A stretch of 52,261 bases of DNA from Methylococcales bacterium. GTDB taxonomy: Bacteria; Pseudomonadota; Gammaproteobacteria; Methylococcales; Methylomonadaceae. The notes below the pieces were generated by a model, which had not been told where the DNA came from, did no database searches, and saw only the letters and a program-made list of their open reading frames with translations. Position 1 is the first letter of the stretch, and each line of letters starts with the position of its first letter. The position numbers and the translations under genes are program-made. The DNA lies in assembly GCA_023145835.1 (NCBI GenBank), contig JAGLDH010000132.1, positions 1-52,261 of the forward strand, given 5' to 3'. Of the stretch, positions 20,315 to 29,102 are shown piece by piece.

Positions 20315-20925
20315 TCATCTAAGTTTATTTTTCGAACGTCAGTACCTGGAATATTAAGGTTATGATGCGTTGTTAATATTACACACCCTCCAGCCTGTAC
20401 GTGTTGAGCAATTAATGTTTCTTTTTCTGCGACACCTTTTTTATCTAAGGCTGTAAAGGGCTCGTCAAGAATCCAGAGTGGAGCGCTACTCAAATACAAT
20501 CTAGCCAACCCAACTCTACGCTGTTGACCTGCTGATAAGGTATGGCACGGCACATCTTCATACCCAAATAAACCTACTTTTTTTAATGCCCCAGTAATAC
20601 TTATTCGATCAAGAGCAGTATCTAGTTGAGACATCCATATTAAGTTTTCTTTTGCTGTTAATACACCTTTAACACCGGACAAATGACCAACATATAATAA
20701 AGCATGATAAAACACCTCTCTTGAATGTTCTACGTTTTGTCCATGCCAGAATATATTACCTTCAAATGCTTCTGTTAAATGACATAAAATTCGTAATAAT
20801 GTGGTTTTTCCACTACCGTTCTGTCCTTCAATCTGCAACACTTCACCTTCATTAAGGGTAAAGGAAAATTCACTAAATAGGATGCGTTCATCGCGCTCAC
20901 AAAAAATATTTTTGACTTCAAGCAT
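20299..20925 (-). CDS. ccmA: Cytochrome c biogenesis ATPase CcmA
   Basis: CcmA is the ABC-type ATPase of the CcmABCD complex, the first gene of the nine-gene ccm operon. The 208-residue protein has Walker A GQNGSGKT (34-41), the signature TLSAGQQRRVGLARL near 130-145, and Walker B LWILDEPFTALDKKG. The start at 20925 has only a poor ribosome-binding site. The 435-bp region between this gene and the SirB gene is AT-rich and should hold the operon promoter, but I could not pick one with confidence. Confidence 0.95.
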   Translation of the reverse strand: MLEVKNIFCERDERILFSEFSFTLNEGEVLQIEGQNGSGKTTLLRILCHLTEAFEGNIFWHGQNVEHSREVFYHALLYVGHLSGVKGVLTAKENLIWMSQLDTALDRISITGALKKVGLFGYEDVPCHTLSAGQQRRVGLARLYLSSAPLWILDEPFTALDKKGVAEKETLIAQHVQAGGCVILTTHHNLNIPGTDVRKINLDECLTT

Positions 20926-21288
20926 TTTAATGAATTTTTGAGGTAGCGTGAGTGCTTTTTAAGCAAACGACCATAAAAGAGAGACTTCGAGCAGGAGAAA
21001 TAGTTTCGAGAAAGTGAATTATTCTGTAATAGATTGATTCTCTTTGTTTTCTAATCGTAACTGGCAAGGTGAGAAATAACTAAATGTTTAAAATTAAAGC
21101 CAGATAATACCATACAGTTCAAATGCTAAAAAGGAATGTGGATATTAATAGCTTTAGAATAATTAATTATCCTATGTTATTTAATGATATGTGTGGTTTA
21201 TATTGATGAATAATAAAGAGATTATCTGAGTGAATATTAAAAATTGATAATATTGCATATATAAAGTTATTAGTATCAAGAATTGAAT

Positions 21289-21297
21289 TGATATAAT
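21289..21297 (+). promoter_or_regulatory. Extended -10 promoter for the SirB-family gene
   Basis: TG-A-TATAAT (21289-21297) is a perfect extended -10 box 64 bp upstream of the chosen start. The -35 region is poor (TTAGTA at 21270-21275), as is common for extended -10 promoters. Confidence 0.4.
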
Positions 21298-21360
21298 TAT
21301 TAATACTATTTCTAGTTATATTTATTTTTAACCGGCGCTATGGAGCAAGGATCTACTTAT

Positions 21361-21720
21361 ATGATTAAACTAATTCACCTTATTTTTATTTTAACTTCAT
21401 TTGTTAGTTTTTCTGGGCGTTTTGCACTGTCTATTATTAAGCCAGAGATTTTGCAAAATAAAATTTTGAAAATAATGCCTCATGTTATTGACACCATTTT
21501 ACTTGTTAGTGGGATAACACTTGTCTTTCAAGGGAACTGGTTAGAAGGTGAGTTTGGATGGATAGCATCGAAGCTTACTTTGTTGATTGGATATATTATT
21601 TTGGGTGTTGTTGCTATGAGATCTAAGGAAGGAGTCAAACGATGGATGGCTTTTGGTGGTGCTTTGTTTTGCTATATTAGTATTTTTATTATAGCAATTA
21701 CTAAGAATGGTTTTTTTTAA
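21361..21720 (+). CDS. SirB-family membrane protein
   Basis: This 119-residue membrane protein has four hydrophobic segments and matches the SirB pattern: IHLIFILTSFVSFSGRF at the N-terminus, a central TILLVSGITLVF, and SKLTLLIGYIILGVVAMRS. SirB-family proteins were named from Salmonella invasion regulation, but their biochemical role is not established. The ATG at 21361 is chosen because GGAGCAAGG lies about 9 bp upstream; the in-frame ATG at 21340 has no ribosome-binding site. It is probably monocistronic. Confidence 0.75.
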   Translation: MIKLIHLIFILTSFVSFSGRFALSIIKPEILQNKILKIMPHVIDTILLVSGITLVFQGNWLEGEFGWIASKLTLLIGYIILGVVAMRSKEGVKRWMAFGGALFCYISIFIIAITKNGFF

Positions 21721-21816
21721 ACAGAGAGTAAAATACTGTATAAATTTATAATGAGAAAGATAAGCTGCTTTTTAATATAATTCAAGGGTAACCCCATATG
21801 TGAAAAGTAATGGGCA

Positions 21817-21857
21817 TAAAAAAACCCCGCTTACTATTAGTAAGCGGGGTTTTTTAA
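21817..21857. terminator. Bidirectional terminator after the cold-shock gene
   Basis: CCCCGCTTAC (21825-21834) and GTAAGCGGGG (21840-21849) form a perfect 10-bp stem with a TATTA loop, with an A run on the left and a T run on the right. It ends the minus-strand cold-shock transcript and can also stop the SirB-family gene. Confidence 0.9.
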
Positions 21858-21873
21858 TAAATAAGAAGCTTAT

Positions 21874-22077
21874 TTATTGAGGTTGAACCTGAGCTGCTTG
21901 TAGACCTTTAGGGCCATTCTCAACTTCATAAACCACGGTTTGACCTTCAGCTAATGTCTTAAAGCCATCTCCAACGATAGCTCTAAAGTGTACGAATACA
22001 TCTTCACCGCCATCTTCTGGAGAGATAAAGCCAAAACCTTTAGATTCATTAAACCATTTAACTGTACCAGTTGCCAT
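21874..22077 (-). CDS. Cold-shock domain protein of the CspA family
   Basis: This is a 67-residue single-stranded nucleic acid chaperone with the complete cold-shock fold: [15 protein letters not shown] (RNP1, 4-18) and DVFVHF (RNP2). The ATG at 22077 follows GAGGATT; an upstream in-frame extension to 22146 is hydrophobic, not part of the family, and probably leader. The leader region up to 22318 is AT-rich and may carry the long 5' untranslated region typical of such genes, though I could not identify a cold box. Which paralogue it is cannot be told. Confidence 0.95.
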   Translation of the reverse strand: MATGTVKWFNESKGFGFISPEDGGEDVFVHFRAIVGDGFKTLAEGQTVVYEVENGPKGLQAAQVQPQ

Positions 22078-22318
22078 TTTTGAAATCCTCAAAATATAAA
22101 AAATAAAAATAATAAACGCGAGCAGATTGCATGATAAAGGATTCATAGATGAGCCAATTAAAGGATGTTCTTAGAAAACTAGCTTGTAGCAAATGCAAGC
22201 GCTTATATTTTAACGTACATAAATAAAAAATACATGTTTTTTTTTAAATTTGTGTTCAAGTTCTCGGTTTTTTTTAGAAAAAGGGATTATAAAGGAGGTT
22301 TTTTTATTGAAAGCTTAG

Positions 22319-23143
22319 TTACAAATGTACGCCTAAATTATTAACATCAAACTCTAATTTTTGTAATACCTCTTTACTGCTGCATAATTTTTTTTCTTTA
22401 GTATCTAGCCAACGTTCAGTTGATAATGTTTGCCAGCGTAATAGCAGAGACTTTAATTTTATTTGGCTACTGACTGTGAAATGGCACTGGCTTACTATCA
22501 TGTCAAATTCGTTTAATTTAGGATTGGTAATGGATTGCTGAAGTGATATCCAATGATTTAACAAATATTCAATTTGAGTTGAGTGATGATTAATCCATTG
22601 TGTGACTAATTTAGGGCGAATTTTTTCTATTGATGATTGCTCGTTATCAGATACAATTTTAAGTGAATGAATGAGTTCATTGCTACTAAACTTAATAGCC
22701 GTTTCATAAAATGCAGAGGCTTCCATATCATTCATATAATCTGTACTGTATTTAGTGCATGGGATAGATGATGAATGAATCTCAGTTGACTTTGGCCAAT
22801 CGTTTCCAATTAACTGTGGATAAAACCGTTTACCGGAGTCACTATCAACAATTTTTGTTGCCAAAAAAATATCACCTACTGCATAATATTTATGTCCAGC
22901 AATACCTAGATTTATGAGAACAGGTGATTGAATGGTCTGAAAAAGAGCTTGTGTATAGCCGATAGCTCCCGCCATGGCAATTTTTCCAACACCAGAAACA
23001 GTCAATATGATATTTTGATTTCTATATACTGAAAAAGGGTGGTTATGACACTCTTTTTTTAAATTAAATCGATTGATTAAAGGTTTTGCTTCACATTCAA
23101 GAGCAGTATAAAGGAAAAGGTTGGGGGCAATCTGATTTTGCAT
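22319..23143 (-). CDS. Nucleoside phosphorylase-superfamily protein
   Basis: The 274-residue cytoplasmic protein resembles 5'-methylthioadenosine/S-adenosylhomocysteine nucleosidase and related purine phosphorylases. It has an early LYTALECEAKPL, then VSGVGKIAMAGAIGY and NLGIAGHKYYAVGDIFLATKIVD. The nucleoside-binding MNDMEASAFYETA precedes LKIVSDN. The last 85 residues or so fall outside the fold and are not recognised. The substrate is unknown; a purine-type base or a nucleoside is the family expectation. It lies 15 bp after the glycosyltransferase gene on the same strand, so the two are likely co-transcribed. Confidence 0.65.
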   Translation of the reverse strand: MQNQIAPNLFLYTALECEAKPLINRFNLKKECHNHPFSVYRNQNIILTVSGVGKIAMAGAIGYTQALFQTIQSPVLINLGIAGHKYYAVGDIFLATKIVDSDSGKRFYPQLIGNDWPKSTEIHSSSIPCTKYSTDYMNDMEASAFYETAIKFSSNELIHSLKIVSDNEQSSIEKIRPKLVTQWINHHSTQIEYLLNHWISLQQSITNPKLNEFDMIVSQCHFTVSSQIKLKSLLLRWQTLSTERWLDTKEKKLCSSKEVLQKLEFDVNNLGVHL

Positions 23144-23158
23144 AGTTAATAGCTTGTT

Positions 23159-23995
23159 TTAAAATGAAGAGAAATTATCAAATCGATCTATTATTTTCTG
23201 GTAGTGAAGCGCATGATCTTGTTTTCCCCTCTTTAACGCACCCTTTAGAAATATAGTACATTTTTTTAATAATGTAGAGGTCGCTTTTTGTTTGTTTTGC
23301 TCTGTTAAGGTATTGCTTAAAATGATTTTTTGTAAAGCTATAATTCTATATTTATCCATTCCCCAGTGTTTTTTTGATAATTGATCGTCATGCCCTCCAT
23401 ATTTGATGATTTGAGGTTCATCAATATACAAAACGGGGTGTTGGGCTGTTATTCTAAGCCACATATCATAGTCTTCGCAGGCTGGTAAAGTTGTATCAAA
23501 ATATCCTAATTCTGAAAAAATTGAATTATGAATGATAATCGAAGAGGGAGACATCGCACATAAAGGTAAGCATTGAGGGAAAATCCAGCCACCTGTTTTT
23601 TTATGCTTTTTCATTTGGTTTACTTTTTGTCCATCACGAACCCACTGTTCTTCAGTATGGCAAATTTTATAATCAGGCTTGGATTTTAATAAGCTTATTT
23701 GATTTTCTAATTTTAACGGAAGCCATTCATCATCAGAATCTAAAAATGCAATCCATTCTCCTAGAGCAACGTCTATTCCTTTATTTCTGGCACTACTTAC
23801 ACCTGTATTAGTTTGAGATAAATATCTTACCTTAGGAAAAAGGTCTTTAATCATTTTATCCGTATTATCAGTAGAGCCATCATCTACAACAATGACTTCA
23901 AAGTCAGAGAAAGTTTGTTTATAAACGGACTTTAAGGCACGCTCTAAAAGAGTCCTTCGATTAAAAGTAGGGATGATAATTGATATGGGGTTCAC
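23159..23995 (-). CDS. Family 2 glycosyltransferase
   Basis: This 278-residue GT-A fold enzyme probably transfers a sugar from a nucleotide donor onto a cell-surface acceptor. The sequence shows the N-terminal ISIIIPTFNRRTLLERALKSV, the nucleotide-binding VVDDGSTD (37-44), and NTGVSSARNKGI. The metal-binding DSDD (86-89) follows, with a later acceptor-side ACEDYDMWLRI. No membrane helices are evident. The donor and acceptor cannot be inferred. It is not inside a polysaccharide cluster; its partner is the nucleosidase-like gene downstream. Confidence 0.9.
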   Translation of the reverse strand: MNPISIIIPTFNRRTLLERALKSVYKQTFSDFEVIVVDDGSTDNTDKMIKDLFPKVRYLSQTNTGVSSARNKGIDVALGEWIAFLDSDDEWLPLKLENQISLLKSKPDYKICHTEEQWVRDGQKVNQMKKHKKTGGWIFPQCLPLCAMSPSSIIIHNSIFSELGYFDTTLPACEDYDMWLRITAQHPVLYIDEPQIIKYGGHDDQLSKKHWGMDKYRIIALQKIILSNTLTEQNKQKATSTLLKKCTIFLKGALKRGKQDHALHYQKIIDRFDNFSSF

Positions 23996-24084
23996 AAAAT
24001 TCCTTTATATTTTAAATAATTGTTGAGTTTTTATATTAAATAACCTAAATTAAGGTTATTACTAATAGAAGGGATTTTAATGCC

Positions 24085-24540
24085 GTGACTATGCAACAAG
24101 AAGAAAGACGCCAAAATAACCAGCACTTAGTTTCTGAGTTACAAAAAGAGAGAAAAGAGGTTTGGTCTTTATATTGTAAGATTGGAGAATTAAAGCCATT
24201 TTCTAGCACATCTGAAACGGAATCATTAGTTACTCAATTTTCCCAATTGCTAATAGATTATATCTCGCTAGGTCATTTTGGTATTTATGAGCGACTCTTA
24301 GCGGGTAATGAGCGTAGAGATAGTGTTTTAACTGCAGCAAATAGAATTTATCCTGAGTTCTCAAAGATTACTGATGCGGTTGTCTCCTTTAATGATAAAT
24401 ATGATGACAGTAAGCAACAGTTTTCAGTTGATAATTTAGAGTCTGATTTGTCACTTTTGGGTGAGAGTCTGGCGAAAAGAATTGATCTTGAAGATGAGCT
24501 TTGTAATCATTTAGGGGGTACGGTTACTTCTGTGGCCTAA
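24085..24540 (+). CDS. rsd: Anti-sigma-70 factor Rsd/AlgQ family
   Basis: Rsd-type proteins bind the housekeeping sigma factor and help shift RNA polymerase to alternative sigma factors in stationary phase. The 151-residue, mostly helical protein shows the family's core: SLYCKIGELKPF, LLIDYISLGHFGIYERLL, and a C-terminal LGESLAKRIDLEDELCNHL. I use GTG at 24085, about 11 bp after AGAAGGG; the ATG at 24091 would lie 17 bp away. It is divergent from the glycosyltransferase gene and convergent with the UPF0182 gene. Confidence 0.82.
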   Translation: MTMQQEERRQNNQHLVSELQKERKEVWSLYCKIGELKPFSSTSETESLVTQFSQLLIDYISLGHFGIYERLLAGNERRDSVLTAANRIYPEFSKITDAVVSFNDKYDDSKQQFSVDNLESDLSLLGESLAKRIDLEDELCNHLGGTVTSVA

Positions 24541-24564
24541 GTAATAGTTTTTATTAAAACAGCT

Positions 24565-24598
24565 AAAAAAAGTAGAGCGGATTAATACCCACTCTACA
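24565..24598 (-). terminator. Terminator of the UPF0182 gene
   Basis: GTAGAG (24572-24577) and CTCTAC (24592-24597) form the stem, extended by two G-C pairs after a mismatch. On the minus strand the hairpin runs directly into TTTTTTT (complement of 24565-24571), about 10 bp after the gene's stop. Confidence 0.7.
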
Positions 24599-24606
24599 GT
24601 ATCATC

Positions 24607-27240
24607 TTATTTTCCTACAGAAGTCCCTGTTCCCTCTGTGTCACTTGCTCCTTGAATAAATTTTTCTTTTAAGCGGCTGAATGCTGACCATAATGTTTTA
24701 TCCATTACGACTTCATTTCCTATCGAAACAATAACCCTAGTTAGCTCAGGAATTTTTGTTTTTGTGGAAATCATATAAATGGGTTGTACATAAAGTATTG
24801 AGTTTCCCATAGGTAAAATAATCATACGCCCCCTTTCAACTCGTGAACCATGCTGATCCCAGAGGGTAAACTGTTCTGAAATTTTAGGGTTTTGATCAAT
24901 TAGGGCATCAACCTGAGCAGGTCCGTTTACCTGAATATCTTTGTCAAATTTGTATATGGTAATGCCAGGTTTATAGTCTGTTGTACATTTTTCATTATCA
25001 GCTGTACCTGCGACTCCCACCATACTTAAATTGTCACGATGAACTGGAGTCATGGGGTTAATCATGACAAACTCTTCTCTTTCATTACAATGATTAAAAT
25101 CCATCGTAATGAAATAAGGTAAAACAGGTTTTTCATTGACTGTTGCAAATTGCCAAGTTTCAGCCTGTTCATAAAATAATTCAGGCGTTGTTTGATGATA
25201 TTTTGCAAAAATTTTCATTTGTAGATAAAACAAATCACGTGGATAACGTAAATGTTGCTTTAGATCATCGGGCATTGATTCAAACTTTTTAAATACTCCT
25301 GGGTAGGCACGGCTAAAAGCATTAATGATAGGATCAGAAGGGTTTGATATGTAATACTTTATAGCTCCAGTGTAAGCATCTACAGAGATTTTTACTGAAT
25401 TACGAATGTAGTTGAATTCGTGATTTCCATCAAGAAAACTATCTGCTGCTGGTTTTGAAACTGGATAGTGATTAGATAGAGTATAAGCATCCTGAATCCA
25501 GTAAAATCGATCGTCAGTAATGACGAGATATGGATCTTTATCTAAATGCAAAAAAGGTGTAAGTGTTTTGATTCGATCAATAATATTTCTTCGCATCATC
25601 ACTTTGCTTTGTTTGTTAATATTACTAGAGAAAAATATTTTTTCATCTTGAAAATAAAAAGCAAACAAAGCTTTTTTAAAATAGGACGGGATTGGAACGC
25701 CTGCATTACCCTGATAGCTTCTATCTACACTAGGATCTGTTCCTCCAAGTTTAGGCGGTTCTAATTTATTAGGAACAATAGCGTATTTATAATTTTCTTG
25801 GCCATAATAAATGTCAGAGTATTTAACCTTAAAACCTACTGATGAAGACATGTTTAGATCTCGTAAATACCAAATAATTGGTTTCCCTGCATCTTGAGCT
25901 GCAGGTGTAACAACGGATCCAAATCCATGAGTATAGCGTAAATGCGTGTTTTCCCAGTTTTGAGCCTCATCGGGTAATTTATTAATGTTCATTTCCCTGG
26001 CTGCCAGATTAACTTGCTGGAAATGATCGTTTAAAAAATAACGGTCTTCATCTACTTCTATAAAACGATAATAAGGTCTAATACCCTGTAATTGCATATA
26101 GCCATCAGTTAAAAACTCTCTGTCCCAAACAGGAATATTTTCAAAATGTTTTTTTGTCCCCCACTTTTCGATGTCCTTGGTGGCATCTAGTGCAACGGAA
26201 AAATCAATTGTATTTATATTGTTTAAGTCATAAGCATCCAACGTAGCATCAATATTATTTTGCATGAAATTTTTCTCAGTGCTGACGGGGCTTGGGTTTA
26301 CGATAAATTTTTCCATCAAATCAGGAATGGTTTGAACCTTTTGCAGACCTAATACAATAATAAAAGCAGCGACGGAGATAAAAAATGGAGTTTTAACCCT
26401 ATGTTTTTCAGAAAAAATAAAAATAACAGCGGTTACTGCTGTTGCAACAAAAGTGGCGATTGATAGCCAGATCAAGGGTAATTGATAGCGTATTTCTACA
26501 AAACCTGGGCCAAAGAAAATGGGTTCATGAGCATCCGTATATAATAATGAAAATCGATCGAGTAAAAAGCCCCAGGCGACAAAAAGTACTACAAAGGCAA
26601 TGAGTATTGTTAGATGTACTTTTGCGCCTAGTGGAAACTCTTGATTTTGGTTAGGAACAAAAATGTGTTCTAGCCAATACAAAATACCTACCATAAAAAA
26701 TAACAAACCAGCGGTTATTAATAACTCTTGCTGGATTAGCATAAAAACAGGGTAAGAGAATAGATAAAAGCTGATGTCGTTGTTGTAAACGGGGTCGGTT
26801 ACACCTGAGCTATTGCCGAAGAAAAAAAGAATTGCAGATTCCCATTGGTTATAAAATGGAATGGCAATAATAACGGCAAGTATCAATGATAAAGGGGTAT
26901 ATACTTTAGCGGATCCATCCATAAAAACTTCTGCAAAGCGTTGAAATCGCTGTCTTTTATCTGCATCCAGAAGTACGTCGTCAGGAGGGTTTAAGCCTAA
27001 ATAGCGTGATGCTATCCAGAAGTGGAAATAGAAAATACCAAAGAAAAGTAGAGTGATTCCACCTGAAAGAATAAACTTGTAAAGCAGCCTTAGCCAGAAA
27101 TAACCTTCTAACTTAAGGGATCTAAACCACCATAAATCAACAAATAGATCGAGAAAAAAATAATAGAAAGCAACGTATGAAATAATAATAAGAACAATGG
27201 TTGCTCCTGCTAAAGCGGGTAACAGTTTCCAGTTACGCAT
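24607..27240 (-). CDS. Large UPF0182 family membrane protein
   Basis: This 877-residue protein has about seven membrane segments in the first third (residues 8-30, 52-75, 115-133, 160-190, 208-228, 253-278, 285-302). A long extracytoplasmic domain follows. Family-typical stretches include WWFRSLKLEGYFWLRLLY near the N-terminus, LTPFLHLDKDPYLVI, and YPRDLFYLQMKIFAKYH. The C-terminal INPMTPVHRDNL is also family-like. UPF0182 proteins are widespread but their function is not established. It is a single-gene unit closed by a terminator. The 270 bp upstream show nothing beyond AT-rich DNA and a TTAGCT/AGCTAA repeat. Confidence 0.88.
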   Translation of the reverse strand: MRNWKLLPALAGATIVLIIISYVAFYYFFLDLFVDLWWFRSLKLEGYFWLRLLYKFILSGGITLLFFGIFYFHFWIASRYLGLNPPDDVLLDADKRQRFQRFAEVFMDGSAKVYTPLSLILAVIIAIPFYNQWESAILFFFGNSSGVTDPVYNNDISFYLFSYPVFMLIQQELLITAGLLFFMVGILYWLEHIFVPNQNQEFPLGAKVHLTILIAFVVLFVAWGFLLDRFSLLYTDAHEPIFFGPGFVEIRYQLPLIWLSIATFVATAVTAVIFIFSEKHRVKTPFFISVAAFIIVLGLQKVQTIPDLMEKFIVNPSPVSTEKNFMQNNIDATLDAYDLNNINTIDFSVALDATKDIEKWGTKKHFENIPVWDREFLTDGYMQLQGIRPYYRFIEVDEDRYFLNDHFQQVNLAAREMNINKLPDEAQNWENTHLRYTHGFGSVVTPAAQDAGKPIIWYLRDLNMSSSVGFKVKYSDIYYGQENYKYAIVPNKLEPPKLGGTDPSVDRSYQGNAGVPIPSYFKKALFAFYFQDEKIFFSSNINKQSKVMMRRNIIDRIKTLTPFLHLDKDPYLVITDDRFYWIQDAYTLSNHYPVSKPAADSFLDGNHEFNYIRNSVKISVDAYTGAIKYYISNPSDPIINAFSRAYPGVFKKFESMPDDLKQHLRYPRDLFYLQMKIFAKYHQTTPELFYEQAETWQFATVNEKPVLPYFITMDFNHCNEREEFVMINPMTPVHRDNLSMVGVAGTADNEKCTTDYKPGITIYKFDKDIQVNGPAQVDALIDQNPKISEQFTLWDQHGSRVERGRMIILPMGNSILYVQPIYMISTKTKIPELTRVIVSIGNEVVMDKTLWSAFSRLKEKFIQGASDTEGTGTSVGK

Positions 27241-27517
27241 AAAGTCCTCTCTACCTAATATTGAATAATATTGTTTATTTTGCTGATTAACTACGTGTCA
27301 TGATTCAGCATGCTTATATTGTTAACTATTCTACCACTCCTCAGTTTTTTATGGTTATCCTTGTGCCTAATACAATATGTTGCTTTAGCTGAAAAAAAAG
27401 CTAATTGAGGGCAGAGTATATAGAGATGCTGGTTACATATTTTATCTCTGTACATGACAAAAAAATAACACGTTGAAATAGTTAAAAATACTGATTTTTT
27501 GCGAAGAAAGATACTGA

Positions 27518-27885
27518 ATGAGCCAAATCAATGAGCTATTAGAGATGTTAAACCAACACTTCAAATGGAACAAGGCCAGAATGGATTGTTTTACAAGTAT
27601 GTTAGTTGGGCTCATGAGAACTAAAAGCATGAATTTAATCAAGATATCTATGGCGTTTCCAAGCGAAGCGAGCCCCGGCTCACGCTATCGACGTATGCAC
27701 GTTTATTCATGACTATTCGATTAATTTTGATGTTATCTCATTGATTATCATGATGTTGTTTAAGTTTGTCAGTACAGGGTTTTACCTAAAGCTGGATAGA
27801 ACCCATTGGAAATGAGGTGAAAAAGACATCAATATTTTGATGTTAGCGGTTGCCTATAAAGGACGCTATTCCAACTTACTAGCTT
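27518..27885 (+). pseudogene. 5' fragment of an IS4-type transposase
   Basis: The N-terminus MSQINELLEMLNQHFKWNKARMDCFTSMLVGL begins at 27518 and continues with FPSEASPGSRYRRM. After frame breaks it goes on to LPKAG-NPLEM and INILMLAVAYKG (around 27830-27862), a block typical of IS4-group transposases. The homology stops at about 27885, exactly where GTTATGTG of the cassette region begins. The remaining two thirds of the gene are absent here. Confidence 0.7.
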
Positions 27886-27893
27886 GTTATGTG
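27886..27893 (-). other. Half attC-like site at the end of the cassette region
   Basis: GTTATGTG (minus CACATAAC) is identical to the box at 28716-28723, exactly 830 bp away. As there, it contains the stop codon of the upstream gene (here the acetyltransferase). The partner box is missing because transposase DNA begins directly beyond it. Confidence 0.45.
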
Positions 27894-28633
27894 ATTAATT
27901 TATCCAAGTGCCGATCAACTTTTATTTCTAAAGTTACCAACTCGCCTTTATAGAAAATACTATTAATTACCCATGGTATTGGCATATTATGCCCATCTTT
28001 CTTATTTTTAATATGCTTTATTGTAAGAGGAATGTTTTTATTTTTCGCATATTCTCTGAGACTGTTGTTTGTATAGTACTCTGTAAAAGGGCATGAATTT
28101 GAGTAATAAGCAGTAATTCCTTTTTTATCTGGGCAAGCTCCTATTTTTGCAGTTGACAGAATTTTTGGGTAGTCTGAGTCTGGGTTTATTTTTATTCCCC
28201 ATAAATTAAAAAATGGGGGGGCTTCATCAATAACCTCAAATCCTTGATATTTTAAAAATTTAGGGTCACTCATAAATGGTCTTTTTTTGTCACTAGAAAT
28301 AGCTACTATGCCATCCATATTTTTAGCATCTTTTATACATTGTTGCAGGAGTATTTTTCCATTCCCTTTTCCTTTGAACTGCCCTGATACCCAAAAGCAG
28401 TTGATAACCATAAAGTTACGTCCTTTTAATGGTAGCCATGAATTTTCAATAGGAACATATTCAATAAATACTTTTCCTCGGACATTTATTTTTTGAAAAG
28501 TATATCCATTCTTGAATTCTGATTTTAACCAATCTTTTTTCTTTTGATACCCCTCCTTACATTTCTTATCACTTATCGCACAGCAAATATGTTCATCTTC
28601 TATATTTTTATCAGTTAATTTTAGTATTTCCAT
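27887..28633 (-). CDS. GNAT acetyltransferase of the YoaP type
   Basis: The 248-residue protein has a GNAT acetyltransferase fold in its first half. A hydrophobic strand VINCFWVSGQFKGKGNGKILLQQCIKDA carries the acetyl-CoA pyrophosphate loop (Q/R-x-x-G-x-G/A equivalent GKGNGK). The second half matches the YoaP extension, with a thioredoxin-like segment ITAYYSNSCPFTEYY followed by IKHIKNKKDGHNMPIPW. The substrate is unknown. Its TAA stop lies inside the CACATAAC box shared with the attC-like site upstream. This is the usual arrangement of integron cassettes, where acetyltransferases are common passengers. Confidence 0.75.
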   Translation of the reverse strand: MEILKLTDKNIEDEHICCAISDKKCKEGYQKKKDWLKSEFKNGYTFQKINVRGKVFIEYVPIENSWLPLKGRNFMVINCFWVSGQFKGKGNGKILLQQCIKDAKNMDGIVAISSDKKRPFMSDPKFLKYQGFEVIDEAPPFFNLWGIKINPDSDYPKILSTAKIGACPDKKGITAYYSNSCPFTEYYTNNSLREYAKNKNIPLTIKHIKNKKDGHNMPIPWVINSIFYKGELVTLEIKVDRHLDKLIT

Positions 28634-28652
28634 TATGGTGACATTCTCTTTT

Positions 28653-28723
28653 CACATAACGTCCGTATCAGCTAACTGTAAAAAATTGATGCTTTTTATT
28701 GCCAGCAATGCGATTGTTATGTG
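28653..28723 (-). other. attC-like integron recombination site 1
   Basis: On the minus strand CACATAAC (28723-28716) and GTTATGTG (28660-28653) bound a 71-bp imperfect inverted repeat. The inner arms (ATCGCATTGCTGG and CAGTTAGCTGATACGGAC) also pair partly, with bulges. The TAA stop of the 127-residue gene lies inside the first box. Size, box spacing and the stop in the box all fit attC. The inner boxes are imperfect, so a covariance search is the proper test. Confidence 0.55.
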
Positions 28724-29100
28724 TTTTTATCATTTATAGAGTAAATAGTAACAACAATACTACCTCCAATTTCAGATAATCCTTTTACGGATTTTGAGCT
28801 TACTTTAGATCTAAAAGCATGTGGTGTTTCACCACAGTTATATCCAAAATTAAACTCTCTTAGTATACATTCATTCCATAACTTTCCAGCGTCTGGACTT
28901 AAATCATTAACGAGTGCTACATATGTTTCAATGATTTTATTTTCCTCGGTGTATCCAGTTTCAAAAGACGCATAATAATTCCCATTACTCCATTCATTAT
29001 TGAGGACGCAGACTTGGTCACCAAATTCTTCTATGATTGGAGCAAGATCATTTTTCGATACGATATCTAGGTCAATATTTAAAAATTCAATATTTGCCAT
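28717..29100 (-). CDS. Unknown 127-residue cassette protein
   Basis: I do not recognise this protein. It is acidic, with no signal peptide or membrane helix. It has a compact alpha/beta look with three cysteines and a GG(S)IVVTIYSI strand near the end. It begins 2 bp after the stop of the 102-residue gene, so the two are translated together. Its stop codon is embedded in the attC-like site. The pairing of two small unknown proteins in one cassette could mean a two-component unit, but no toxin, antitoxin or immunity motif is visible. Confidence 0.6.
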   Translation of the reverse strand: MANIEFLNIDLDIVSKNDLAPIIEEFGDQVCVLNNEWSNGNYYASFETGYTEENKIIETYVALVNDLSPDAGKLWNECILREFNFGYNCGETPHAFRSKVSSKSVKGLSEIGGSIVVTIYSINDKNT

Positions 29101-29102
29101 AT

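Noticed and set aside
27443-27642. 66-residue minus-strand frame opposite the transposase fragment
   Set aside because: It is a shadow of the transposase reading frame on the other strand, with no family match.
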